Source: Planctellipticum sp942493135 (GTDB lineage Bacteria; Planctomycetota; Planctomycetia; Planctomycetales; Planctomycetaceae). From it: a stretch of DNA of 64,000 nt. The stretch lies in contig OW818684.1 in the NCBI GenBank assembly GCA_942493135.1, positions 1,178,001 to 1,242,000 of the forward strand, in the 5' to 3' direction. Below are positions 1-9,000 of the stretch, one piece after another. A program made the translations under genes and the position numbers. Numbering within the stretch: the stretch's first letter is position 1; each line of letters begins with the position of its first letter. The notes below the pieces were generated by a model. The model saw only the letters and a program-made list of their open reading frames with translations. It ran no database searches and was not told the DNA's origin.

Positions 1-141
1 TTCGTTCATCGCTGCGGCTGGCTGCAATGCAGCGCGGGCGGCGGCATCGTCGCCCAGTCCGACCCCGCCGACGAGTACGCCGAGACCCTGCACAAGGCCG
101 CCGGCATGCTCCACGCGCTGCGGGAGGCACTCCCGCGATGA
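1..141 (+). CDS. pabB: C-terminal end of a chorismate-binding enzyme (aminodeoxychorismate/anthranilate synthase component I), partial
   Basis: Only the last 46 codons lie in the window. They read as the final part of the chorismate-binding fold, with the family signature GGGIVAQSDPADEY followed by the terminal helix ETLHKAAGML. This signature closes the active site of PabB and TrpE enzymes, which aminate chorismate using ammonia from the glutaminase partner. The stop codon overlaps the start of the downstream glutaminase gene by four bases (ATGA), so the two are translationally coupled and should form one synthase. PabB is preferred over TrpE because of the single closely coupled amidotransferase, but the visible part cannot separate folate from tryptophan synthesis. 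Confidence 0.75.
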   Translation, partial: FVHRCGWLQCSAGGGIVAQSDPADEYAETLHKAAGMLHALREALPR

Positions 142-806
142 TCCTGCTGATCGACAACTACGACAGCTTCGTCCACAACCTCGCCCGCTACCTGGTCGAG
201 CTGGGTGTCGAGACCGAAGTCGTTCGGAACGACGCCCTGACCGTCGCGCAGATCGCCGCCAGCGCTCCGCAGGCCATCGTGATCTCTCCCGGCCCCTGCA
301 CGCCCCTCGAAGCCGGCGTCTCGCTCGACGTCGTCCGCCAGCTCGGTCCGACAATTCCATTACTCGGCGTCTGCCTCGGGCATCAGGCCATCGCCATGGC
401 GCTCGGCGGCCGCGTCGTCCGCGCGCCGGAACCGATCCACGGTCGAACTTCGCTCGTCCATCACGAGTCGACGCCCCTCTTTGCCGGCCTGCCAAATCCA
501 TTCCGGGCGACCCGTTACCATTCGCTGATCGTCGAACGCGAATCGCTCCCGGCCGGACTGATCCCCACTGCCGCGACTGCCGACGGCCTGATCATGGCTC
601 TCGAACACGCGGCATGGCCCGTCTACGGCGTGCAGTTCCACCCCGAGTCGATCCTGACGGAAGGAGGTCACCGGCTCCTGGCCAACTTCCTGGGCCTCGC
701 CGGAATCGAGGTCACCGCGCCCTCCACCGAACGCCTCGCAGAACTCCCTGCACCCCCAACCGACCGCCCCTGGCCCTCTCCCGACCGACTCCCCGCTCAC
801 TGGTAA
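138..806 (+). CDS. pabA: Glutamine amidotransferase, component II of aminodeoxychorismate/anthranilate synthase
   Basis: A class I glutamine amidotransferase of 222 residues that releases ammonia from glutamine and passes it to component I, encoded just upstream. The N-terminus MILLIDNYDSFVHNL is the standard start of PabA/TrpG proteins. The catalytic triad is visible: Cys79 in GVCLGHQ, and His168 and Glu170 in VQFHPES. The start at 138 is chosen because it overlaps the upstream stop as ATGA and gives the normal family N-terminus; a longer in-frame reading from 27 only extends into the upstream gene. The last 30 residues after the domain are proline-rich and unconserved. Such subunits are often shared between folate and tryptophan synthesis, so the pathway remains open. 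Confidence 0.88.
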   Translation: MILLIDNYDSFVHNLARYLVELGVETEVVRNDALTVAQIAASAPQAIVISPGPCTPLEAGVSLDVVRQLGPTIPLLGVCLGHQAIAMALGGRVVRAPEPIHGRTSLVHHESTPLFAGLPNPFRATRYHSLIVERESLPAGLIPTAATADGLIMALEHAAWPVYGVQFHPESILTEGGHRLLANFLGLAGIEVTAPSTERLAELPAPPTDRPWPSPDRLPAHW

Positions 807-1146
807 GCCACTCGCACCCTGCCGCCTCTTCCTCATCACGTTTTTCCTCTTCACATTTTGCGACTTGCACTTCTCGTTTTTCACTTTGCACTCTCTCATC
901 GGCTTCCCCTCACCCCGCAGACTTTCACCAGACCGACCAGCCGAATCCGCCCGCAAACTTTCGCTGGTCCGATCAGCCGCTGTGCGATGCGCACTCCTCG
1001 GGGAATTTCGACCCATCTCTCCGGTCGAACGCATCCTCGCGCGGCTCGATAGTGCAGAGTTTGGACGAGGCCCTCTGGCGCGGTCAGATTCTCGCCTCGG
1101 GAACGGGAACGCTCCCAGGCCGCGCAATCGGACGGAGATCCGGACC
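807..1146. other. Intergenic stretch, no gene seen
   Basis: A pyrimidine-rich stretch (about 820-900) is followed by two imperfect copies of a 27-base unit, near 918-944 and 952-978, that share ACTTTC and GATCAGCCG-like ends. No RNA gene or convincing promoter was recognised. Open frames here show no family resemblance. Confidence 0.5.
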
Positions 1147-2574
1147 ATGTCGTTCACTCGGTGGATTCAGATTCGTTCCGACGCCAGTTGCATCCTGCTC
1201 TGGGTGACGCTGCTTCTCATCGGCCCGTCTTCGTCGGCGTTCGCCGCTGAATCGCCGCTCTGGCAGGCCGACTATCAGCGGGCACTCCAGCTCGGTCGCC
1301 AGACCGGCCGCCCCGTGCTGCTCCACTTCACCGCCTCCTGGTGCGCCCCCTGTCAGAAAATGGATCGCGAAGTTTTCGCCACGCAGGAAATCCGCAGCGA
1401 GATCGCTCAGAAGTACGTCGCCGTCCGTATCGACTACGACCGCGATCGCGCGGTGGCGAATCGCTACGGCATTCAATTCCTGCCGACCGACATTATTCTC
1501 GATCCCGTCAACGGACAACTGGTCGCACGAACCAATCAGCCAATGGGGGCCATAGCCTACCGGCAGTTCCTCCAGCAGCAGTCCGCCCGCTTTCAACAGT
1601 CGTTTGCCGCCAACAAACCGGCCGTCACGGCCGGCCCCCAGCCGGCGGCCAATCCGCAACCGGCGGTCCGATCGGCACAGATCTGGTACGCCAGCTACGA
1701 GGAAGCCGTGGCGGCCGCCGAGCGGCTCGAAAGACCGCTGCTGATCCACTTCTACGGCCCCAATTGCCCTCCGTGTCGACAGATGGAACGGGAAGTCTTC
1801 GCCTCTCCCGACGTGCAGCGGATGCTGGCTGATCGCTTTGTCGCCGTGAAGATCGACGGCGATCGCCAGCCGACGCTGATGCGGCACTACAGCGTCGACA
1901 GCTATCCGACCGATGTCGTGCAGGAACCGTATAACGGTCGAGTGCTGTTCGAGAACGGCGGCTATCTCGATCGAAACGGCTATCTGGCCATGCTGTCCCA
2001 GACCGAGGCCCGCTTTGCTCAGCTTGCAAAGTCCCAGCTCGCGGCGAAAGCCGCCAACGGTCCGGCGGAGACTCCCGAGCCCGCCCGCCCGGCCACGCCC
2101 GCCGAGCCGCTGCAGCCGCAGGTTCGCCTGGGCGAAGCCCGGCCGCTGATCGCCCTCGACGGCTTCAGCCCGGTCGCCCTCTCCAAGGGACGCCGGTGGG
2201 TCCAGGGCCAGGCCGCCTTCGCCTGGCAATATCAGGGACTGGTCTACTACATGGAATCGCGCGCGGAGCTGGAAGCCTTCCGGGCCAGCCCCGAGACTTA
2301 CGCGCCGCAGTTCCAGGGCTGCGATCCCGTGCTTCTGACCGAGGTCGACCGCGCCGTCGCCGGCGACGCGCGCTTCGCCGCCTTCTACGACGACCGCCTG
2401 TACCTGTTCACGACGGCGGAACACCGGGAGACTTTCCGCGCCAACCCCCAGAAGTACCTTCGTCTGAAACAGGTCCGCAAGCCCTCCGAAATCGAAGGTC
2501 TGCGCTACCGGCTCGGCGATCTGCCGGACAAGGACTCGAGGCAGGTGCTGAGGATCCGCGGGACGGCGAGGTAG
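1147..2574 (+). CDS. Secreted protein with two thioredoxin domains and two YHS-like repeats
   Basis: A 475-residue exported protein. The chosen ATG at 1147 gives a clean signal peptide with a hydrophobic core CILLWVTLLLIG and an AFA/AES cleavage site; the frame stays open further upstream but without a plausible signal. Two thioredoxin-like domains follow, with redox motifs Cys66-Ala-Pro-Cys69 (WCAPCQKMDREVF) and Cys207-Pro-Pro-Cys210 (CPPCRQMEREVF). These resemble the thioredoxin_7/DUF255 type that reduces or isomerises disulfides outside the cytoplasm. A Pro/Ala-rich linker leads to two repeats (roughly residues 335-460) of the form LDGFSPVAL...FRASPETYAP and CDPVLL...FRANPQKYL, resembling YHS domains, which in other proteins bind metals. 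The metal-binding cysteines usual in YHS domains are mostly absent, so that role is inference. Confidence 0.8.
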   Translation: MSFTRWIQIRSDASCILLWVTLLLIGPSSSAFAAESPLWQADYQRALQLGRQTGRPVLLHFTASWCAPCQKMDREVFATQEIRSEIAQKYVAVRIDYDRDRAVANRYGIQFLPTDIILDPVNGQLVARTNQPMGAIAYRQFLQQQSARFQQSFAANKPAVTAGPQPAANPQPAVRSAQIWYASYEEAVAAAERLERPLLIHFYGPNCPPCRQMEREVFASPDVQRMLADRFVAVKIDGDRQPTLMRHYSVDSYPTDVVQEPYNGRVLFENGGYLDRNGYLAMLSQTEARFAQLAKSQLAAKAANGPAETPEPARPATPAEPLQPQVRLGEARPLIALDGFSPVALSKGRRWVQGQAAFAWQYQGLVYYMESRAELEAFRASPETYAPQFQGCDPVLLTEVDRAVAGDARFAAFYDDRLYLFTTAEHRETFRANPQKYLRLKQVRKPSEIEGLRYRLGDLPDKDSRQVLRIRGTAR

Positions 2575-2663
2575 GGAGTTGGTTCTTGGTGATTGGTTCT
2601 TGGTCAGTTGTCCGTTGTCAGTGGCGATGTCGCAGAGTCCTTGATCCCGCAGGCATTGTTTCT

Positions 2664-2759
2664 GACCCCGCAGGGGTCAAAGACGGTAGCCAGGGGTTGA
2701 GCGCAGCGACACCCCTGGAAACTCGCCCCCGCCGCGACTCTTCGACCCCGCCGGGGTCG
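2664..2759. repeat. Cluster of three palindromic hairpins (REP-like element)
   Basis: Three perfect hairpins lie in a row: GACCCC/GGGGTC with a 3-base loop (2664-2678), CCAGGGGT/ACCCCTGG with a 13-base loop (2690-2718), and CGACCCC/GGGGTCG with a 3-base loop (2743-2759). A sequence of the same build as the middle hairpin occurs at 53151-53185, so this looks like a dispersed repeat family rather than a gene-specific terminator. No T-run follows. Confidence 0.7.
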
Positions 2760-2863
2760 CACATTTGAGAGCGAAGTGCCTGATCGGGCAATTGGAGAAC
2801 TTCTCGACCGGGGAAGACGCGTGCCCACGGACATGCCGGGGCCAAACCACATCGCCCTCCCCG

Positions 2864-3040
2864 TCAGCTCCAGCCGCTTGGTTTCACCAGCCGGCGCGCC
2901 CGCTCGGAAATCGTCCAGTGCGACTGGATCTCCCGGCAGGCGTCGCGAATCTCGCTCCCGGTCGGATCTCGATGCCACTGCCCGTTCTTGTCGAGCGTTT
3001 TGACGACAGTTTTCGCGGGTTCGGACGTTCTGACCAGCAT
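2864..3040 (-). CDS. Small basic protein of unknown function (58 aa)
   Basis: A 58-residue reading frame starting MLVRTSEPAKTV and containing the phrase SEIRDACREIQSHW followed by SERARRLV. I think I have seen similar small proteins in planctomycetes, with a conserved EIR-x-AC-x-xIQ-x-xW core, but cannot name a family. The ATG at 3040 has a GGAG eight bases upstream, which supports real translation. It lies downstream of rho on the same strand but beyond rho's intrinsic terminator, so it probably has its own promoter. An imperfect hairpin at 3073-3099 sits just before the ribosome-binding site. No signal peptide or membrane segment is visible. Confidence 0.55.
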   Translation of the reverse strand: MLVRTSEPAKTVVKTLDKNGQWHRDPTGSEIRDACREIQSHWTISERARRLVKPSGWS

Positions 3041-3201
3041 CGCGGACTCCACATCAAGAGGGAAAACCCGCCGTGGTCTCCAGAGATCACGGTGACCACA
3101 TTCCACCGTAGCACGTCGCCCCCCAACTCGCCATTCGCACCATACGGACCGGGATGGTTCGGGCAAACAGCGCACGTGCCACGCTGGACGCCCCAGAGTG
3201 C

Positions 3202-3238
3202 AAAAAAACGCCCGCCAGGTCCAAACCCGGCGGGCGTT
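3202..3238 (-). terminator. Intrinsic terminator of rho
   Basis: On the minus strand, a 10-base perfect stem AACGCCCGCC/GGCGGGCGTT is followed directly by seven T residues (plus-strand A-run 3202-3208). It begins 27 bases after the rho stop codon. Confidence 0.92.
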
Positions 3239-3264
3239 CCAATTCCATCCGCTTTCCCGGTCCG

Positions 3265-5142
3265 TTACATGATCGACCGGATCTTCGCCAGGAACTCCGC
3301 GTTCGTCGGATACTTGGCCAGAATCCGCGTCAACTGCTCCATCGCCTCCACCGGACTCATCGAAATCAGGCTCCGGCGAAGCAACGTCACGCCTTCCAGC
3401 ACTTCGGGCGAGAGGATCTTCTCCTCGCGCCGCGTCCCCGAGCGGGTGATGTCGATCGCCGGCCAGATCCGCCGATCGGCGAGATCCCGGCTCAGGACCA
3501 GCTCCATGTTTCCCGTTCCCTTGAACTCCTGGAAGATCGCATCGTCCATGCGGCTGCCGGTTTCGATCAGGGCGGTCCCCGCAATCGTCAGCGAGCCCCC
3601 TTCTTCGAACTGCCGGGCGTTGCCGAACATCTTCTTGGGGAGGTCCATCGCCCGGATGTCGAGCCCGCCCGTGCCGGTCCGGCCCGAGTTGCTCCACTTG
3701 TTGAAGGCCCGCGCCGTCCGCGTGATGCTGTCCAGCAGCACGAACACGTCCCGCCCTTCTTCCGCCATCCGCTTCGCCCGCTCGAACACGAGCTGGCTGA
3801 CCCGGATATGACTTTCAAGCTCGCGGTCCAGCGAAGATGCGATCACTTCGCCCCGCACCCGACGCTTCATCTCCGTCACTTCTTCGGGCCGCTCGTCGAT
3901 GAGCAGCACCATCAGATAGATTTCCGGATGATTCTTGGCGACCGCGTCGGCGATGTCCTGCAACAGCATCGTCTTGCCGGTGCGCGGCGGAGCCACGATC
4001 AGCGCCCGCTGCCCCTTCGCGATCGGCGTCAGCAGATCCATCACCCGCATTGTGATCGGCATCGGGCCGGTTTCGAGGATGATCTGCTCGTGCGGATTGA
4101 TCGGCGTCAGCTCGTCGAAACTCTTGACCTCCGCATAGGCTTCGAGCGTGCGGCCGTCGATCGTCTCGACAGACCGCAGCCGCGGGCCTTGTCCTCGCCC
4201 GCCGGAGACGCATTCACCGGTCATCCAGACTCCTTCGCGAAGCTTGTGCTTCTCGATCAGCGTGCTGGAGACAAACGCGTCCGATTCCTGCGAAGCGTAG
4301 TTGGCCTTGGCGTCGCGCAGGAAACCGTAGCCCTTGGGATGCAGTTCCAGCAGACCTTGAACCGGTTCGCCCGGCAGGTCCGCGCGGGGCGGAGCATTGT
4401 AGTTCGGCTGATTTCCATAGCCTGGCTGCCGCTGCTGCCCCCCTTGACCGCCCTGGTAACCGCCGCCACCGCCGCGGCGCTGGCCATGCTGCTGGCCGCC
4501 CCGCTGATTGCGACCGCCGCCGCGCGGCGGCTGCTGCTGGTGATGATGACCGCCGCCGCCGGCATTGGATCCGCCGGCCGGTCCGCCGGACGTCGGCTGG
4601 TCGCCGCCGCGACGACGCCGACGTCGGCGACGGGGGCGACGACCGTCGTCTCCAGCTCCGCCTTCTCCCGAGTCGCCTCCATCGGCACGCGGAGCGCCGT
4701 TCTCGCCGCGCGGCGTTTCCCCTTCGAAGTCGCCGCCGGCAGATCCTGCGCTTTCATCGGGTCCGAAACCGACGGTATCGTAGGAAATCGGAGGCTCGCG
4801 TTCGGGGCGAGCCCGTTCGGCCCGCGGTGCAGGAGCACGTTCTGCCGGTTCTCGCTCGACAGGCGCCGGCGGCGGGGCCGCCGGTTCAACCGACTCCGCC
4901 ACAACGGCAGCCTTGCGGGTTCGCGGCCGGGCCGGTTTGCGGGGCGCGGGAGCTTCGAGCGTTTCGAAGTCCATGTCGCGTTCGGTGGGAGGTGCGTCGA
5001 AGTCGGCGCGGGCCGCTGCGGCTTCCTCGAAGGCGTCTTCAATCGCCGGCCGGGCGACGTGGGATTCGTCGCCGGTGCTCGCCTTGGTCGTACGCCGCGG
5101 TCGTGTGGTCCGTTTTGGGGACCCGGAGCTCTTTTCCGCCAT
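3265..5142 (-). CDS. rho: Transcription termination factor Rho with a long disordered N-terminal extension
   Basis: A 625-residue hexameric RNA helicase that ends transcription of untranslated RNA. The first 260 or so residues are low-complexity: Lys/Thr/Pro-rich, then acidic, then a run of arginines, then a Gly/Arg/His/Gln-rich stretch. Next comes the OB-fold RNA-binding domain, recognisable by LELHPKGYGFLRDAKANY. The RecA-type motor carries Walker A APPRTGKT (about residue 385), Walker B VFVLLDSITR, the GNARQFEEGGSLT segment and the R-loop element DIRAMDLPKK; it ends TNAEFLAKIRSIM, a normal Rho C-terminus. The core is intact, so it should be active. Extended N-termini of this kind add RNA binding or drive condensate formation in Actinobacteria and Bacteroides. 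The upstream 900 bases appear untranslated, leaving room for autoregulation. Confidence 0.95.
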   Translation of the reverse strand: MAEKSSGSPKRTTRPRRTTKASTGDESHVARPAIEDAFEEAAAARADFDAPPTERDMDFETLEAPAPRKPARPRTRKAAVVAESVEPAAPPPAPVEREPAERAPAPRAERARPEREPPISYDTVGFGPDESAGSAGGDFEGETPRGENGAPRADGGDSGEGGAGDDGRRPRRRRRRRRGGDQPTSGGPAGGSNAGGGGHHHQQQPPRGGGRNQRGGQQHGQRRGGGGGYQGGQGGQQRQPGYGNQPNYNAPPRADLPGEPVQGLLELHPKGYGFLRDAKANYASQESDAFVSSTLIEKHKLREGVWMTGECVSGGRGQGPRLRSVETIDGRTLEAYAEVKSFDELTPINPHEQIILETGPMPITMRVMDLLTPIAKGQRALIVAPPRTGKTMLLQDIADAVAKNHPEIYLMVLLIDERPEEVTEMKRRVRGEVIASSLDRELESHIRVSQLVFERAKRMAEEGRDVFVLLDSITRTARAFNKWSNSGRTGTGGLDIRAMDLPKKMFGNARQFEEGGSLTIAGTALIETGSRMDDAIFQEFKGTGNMELVLSRDLADRRIWPAIDITRSGTRREEKILSPEVLEGVTLLRRSLISMSPVEAMEQLTRILAKYPTNAEFLAKIRSIM

Positions 5143-6045
5143 ACAGGTTGTCCAAACCTCTCAGGAATCCGTCACGCCGCAGGGCTGATGCCGGGCGGCA
5201 ACACGAGACATTGGGCGACTGCTGGGAAACAGCTCTTTTCCGAGTCAATTTCCCCACAGGCCGGAAGGCTCCGGCCAGCAACGCGAGACAGACATGCCAC
5301 GTCCGACAGACGGATGGAACACGTCTGAAAGACAAACGAATCGCCGCGGCGTGGCAACCGCATTGGCGATGCTTCGACGAGCAGATCCTGGTCTTGAGAC
5401 GACGTCAAAACGCCTCCTCAAGACAGCGGAAGTCCGCTCACTGAGATTTCGCAGAACCGGGACATCGCGAAACAAACCATTCCGCGAACCAGGACCGACC
5501 TGCCCGATTTTCGTGAGGAACACGAAGCAGCGGCGCGAGGAATGGCCCCAAGACTGCCAGCAACCAGCTCCGGGAACAACAGTCTGCGAAGCATCCGGGA
5601 ACGGAACCACCCCGACATCGACACCAAGTCATCACTCGGAGGAGGAGGCTGCCAAATTCAGCAACCATCACCCGGGACGAGCGGCACCCACTCGGCAGAC
5701 GTCAGGCTGGTCTGATCCTGGACCATCGCAGGCTGGAACCCGCTTAGACATTCGAGACTGACGACCACCGGAACCGCAGCATCCTGCCGGAACCCTTCGG
5801 TGAAATCGCCATCAGAGAACCTGCCGGCAACTTGCGATGACGTATCAAAGCCTGCCAACACTCACGACATCATATCGAACGTACCATCCCTGTCAATTCA
5901 GCTCTTACGGTATTTCGGGCAAATTTCATCACCTGTGCAGGGCATGGCGGGACGCTCCCCCCCGCTGGTATGCTGCAGACCGGAAAGTTAGCCCGATCCC
6001 CCCAACCCGAACGCAGCCCAGTTTTTCCGGCCGCGAGGATGAATA
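5143..6045. other. Long untranslated region between rho and the amidohydrolase gene
   Basis: Nine hundred bases between two divergently transcribed genes. The few open frames have composition unlike neighbouring genes and no recognisable motif. The part near 5840-5940 is notably more AT-rich than the surroundings and is the likeliest place for the divergent promoters. Part of it is probably the rho leader. Confidence 0.5.
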
Positions 6046-9000
6046 TTGAATCCGATGAACAACCCGGAGACAGATTCCAGCGGCGTCCCCAGACCGGGGC
6101 GGAGCACTTGGGGCAGTTGCCTGCTGAGCCTGACTCTTGCCCTATCCCCCCAGATCGCCACCGCCGCCGAACCTGCATTCCAATCCCAGGGATTCGCCGT
6201 CCGCTGCCTTGCAATCACCGGGGCGCGGGTCGTCGTCGCCCCCGGACGGGAAATCGAAAACGGTCGCGTCATTCTCCGCGACGGTCACATCGAAGCGGTT
6301 GGCGGACCCGAAATCCCGCTGCCGCTCGACGCCGAGGAACTCAAAGCCGACGGACTCATCGTCTACCCCGGCTTCATTGACGCCGGCTACACCGGCTGGC
6401 TCCCCGCCGACGCGCGCAGTCCCGAGGACGAAGGCCGCCCTATCGACAATTCCCGGCAGGCCCTCGCCGGCATGCGCGAAGCGTACTACCCCGGAATCGT
6501 TCCGCAGTGGCAGGCCGCCGAGCGGCTCAAGCCCACCGAAGACTCGCTCGAAAAGCTCCGCCAGCAGGGGTTCTGTGCCGTCCACGTCACCCCCACACAC
6601 GGCTTCATTGCCGGGCAGGGGGCGCTCGCCTCCACCGGTACCGCCCCCCGCCGCGAAACGCTCCTCCTGCCTGTCACGTTCGTACCGGTCAATCTCTTCA
6701 CGCGCGTCGGCAACGAGTATCCCTCCACCCTCATGGGCGTCCACGCGCTGCTCCGCCAATCCTTCCTCGACGCCGCCCGCCACGACCTGCAACAGTCGCT
6801 CGCCGCCACGCCCGCCAGCAACGTGCCATCCCCGGCGGTGGACCCGGTCCTGACCGAACTGGCCCGCTTGCAGCGCGGCGAATTGCGATCGCTCTTCACC
6901 GCTCAATCGCGGGACGATATCGAACGCTCCGTCGCCCTCGCCCGCGAACTGGGACTCAAGCCCGCGCTCTGGGGCGTCAAAGAAGGCTGGAAGAGTCTCT
7001 CCCATCTGCAGAACCTCGGTACTGGACTGATTGTCGACGTCAGCTTCGGCGATGAACCCAAAGTCGATCTTCCCGAAGCCAACAAGGAGGGGCTGGTCGA
7101 TCCGTTCGTCCCCGAGCGCGTCCGAAAATTTCGCCACGCCGAGTGGAAAGCCGGCGCCGGCAATCTCGCCAGGCTCCACGAGGCCGGCCTCAAGTTCGGT
7201 CTGTCGAGCCGGGATCTCAAGCAACCCGATCAGCTCCACAAGCACCTGCGGCAGGCCATTCAGGCCGGGCTCCCACGCGACGCCGCCCTCGCCGCCCTGA
7301 CGTCGAATGCCGCCGAATTGCTGGGCGCCGGCGACCGGCTCGGGACGCTCGACGCCGGCAAACTCGGGCACGTGATCATCCTCTCCGGCCCCTTCGACGA
7401 CGAACGCTCGCGCGTCCGCCACGTCGTCATCGACGGTCGCCGGTACGAGTACCACCAGGACGCCAAACCAGTTCCGACCGAGAGCGAATCGGAGAAAGCG
7501 GTCCTCGACATCGCCGGAACCTGGCAGGTCGAGATTGATGGAGCCGACGGCAAACTGCGCGGTACGCTGGAACTGGTCCAGGTGAAGTCGGCCCTCTCCG
7601 GGCGATTCAGCAGCGATCAGGGCGACGGGAAGATCTCCTCGGGATCGGCCTCAGCAGACTCGTTGGAGTTCGTCGTGGCGATCGGCGCCGGCGACCGCGC
7701 CGTGCAACTGAAATTCTCCGGCAAGAAGTCCGACGTCGGACTGGCAGGAACTTTGAAATCCGCCTTCGGCGCCCCCGTCGCATGGACCGCCCGGAAACCC
7801 GAAACGCCCCCGACGCCCGACAACCCCATCGCCCTCAGCGGTCTCGAAGAGAGTCCCGCTGACGCCAGCCAGCCGCAGGCCGGCGCCGAGACTCCAGCGA
7901 CCGTGGCCGGCGAACAGCCGACCGAATTGCCTCCGGATCGCCTGGCCCGGCCGTTGCAGACCGGCGGCAACGTCCTCGTCCGCGGTCTGACAATTCTCAC
8001 CGGAACCGGAACGGTCCTGGAGAATTCATCGATCCTCGTCCAGGCCGGTAAGATCATCGCCATCGGACCGGAGGTCGAGGCCCCCGCGGGCGTCACAGTC
8101 GTCGACGGAGCCGGTCGCTTTGCCATGCCGGGCGTCGTCGACACCCACAACCACATGATGATCTCCGCCGGTCCGGGACTGGGAGGCGTCAACGAGGCGA
8201 CCGACTCAATCGTCTGCGAAGTCCGCGTGCGGGACTCCGTTCACACCGACGACATCTCCGAATACCGCACCCTCGCGGCAGGCGTCACCACCGCCCGGCT
8301 GCTGCACGGCTCGGCCAACACCATCGGCGGCCAGGACGCCATCGTGCAGCTCAAGTACGGAGACGACATCGCCGGCCACCTGCTGGCGGATTCGCCGCAA
8401 GGCGTAAAGTTCGCCCTCGGCGAGAACGTCAAACGTCGCACCGGCCGTTTCCCCAATACGCGGCTGGGGGTCGAAGCCACCATTCACCGCGCCTTCGTCG
8501 AAGCCCTCGAATACCGCCGCAACTGGCAGGACTACGATCGCCAGAAGCAGGCCGCCGGCGAAGCAGGCCAGAACCTCCTCCCCCCCCGACGCGACCTCCG
8601 GCTCGAAGCCCTGGTCGGAATCATCGAGTCGCAGATCTTCATCCACAGCCACTGCTACCGAGCCGACGAGATTCTGATGCTGCTGCGCTCGGCCGACAAA
8701 GTCGGCGTCCGCGTCCGTTCGCTGCAGCACGTGCTGGAGGGCTACAAAGTCGCACCGGAGATTGCGAAACACGGCGCAAGTTGCAGCACGTTCGCTGATC
8801 ATTGGGGCTACAAGGTCGAAGCCTTCGACGCCGTCCCCCACAACGCCGCACTGCTCCACGCCGCCGGAATCAATACCGTCATCAAAAGCGACTTCCCGGT
8901 GATCCCCTGGCCCCTCCGCTGGGAAACCGCCCGCACCATTCGCCACGGTAACATGCCCCCGGACGCCGCGCTCCAGGCCGTCACACGCAACCCTGCCCGC

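Noticed and set aside
5294..5761. Open frame of 155 codons upstream of the amidohydrolase gene
   Set aside because: Low-complexity Thr/Pro/Arg/Ser content without any domain pattern; treated as leader or intergenic sequence.
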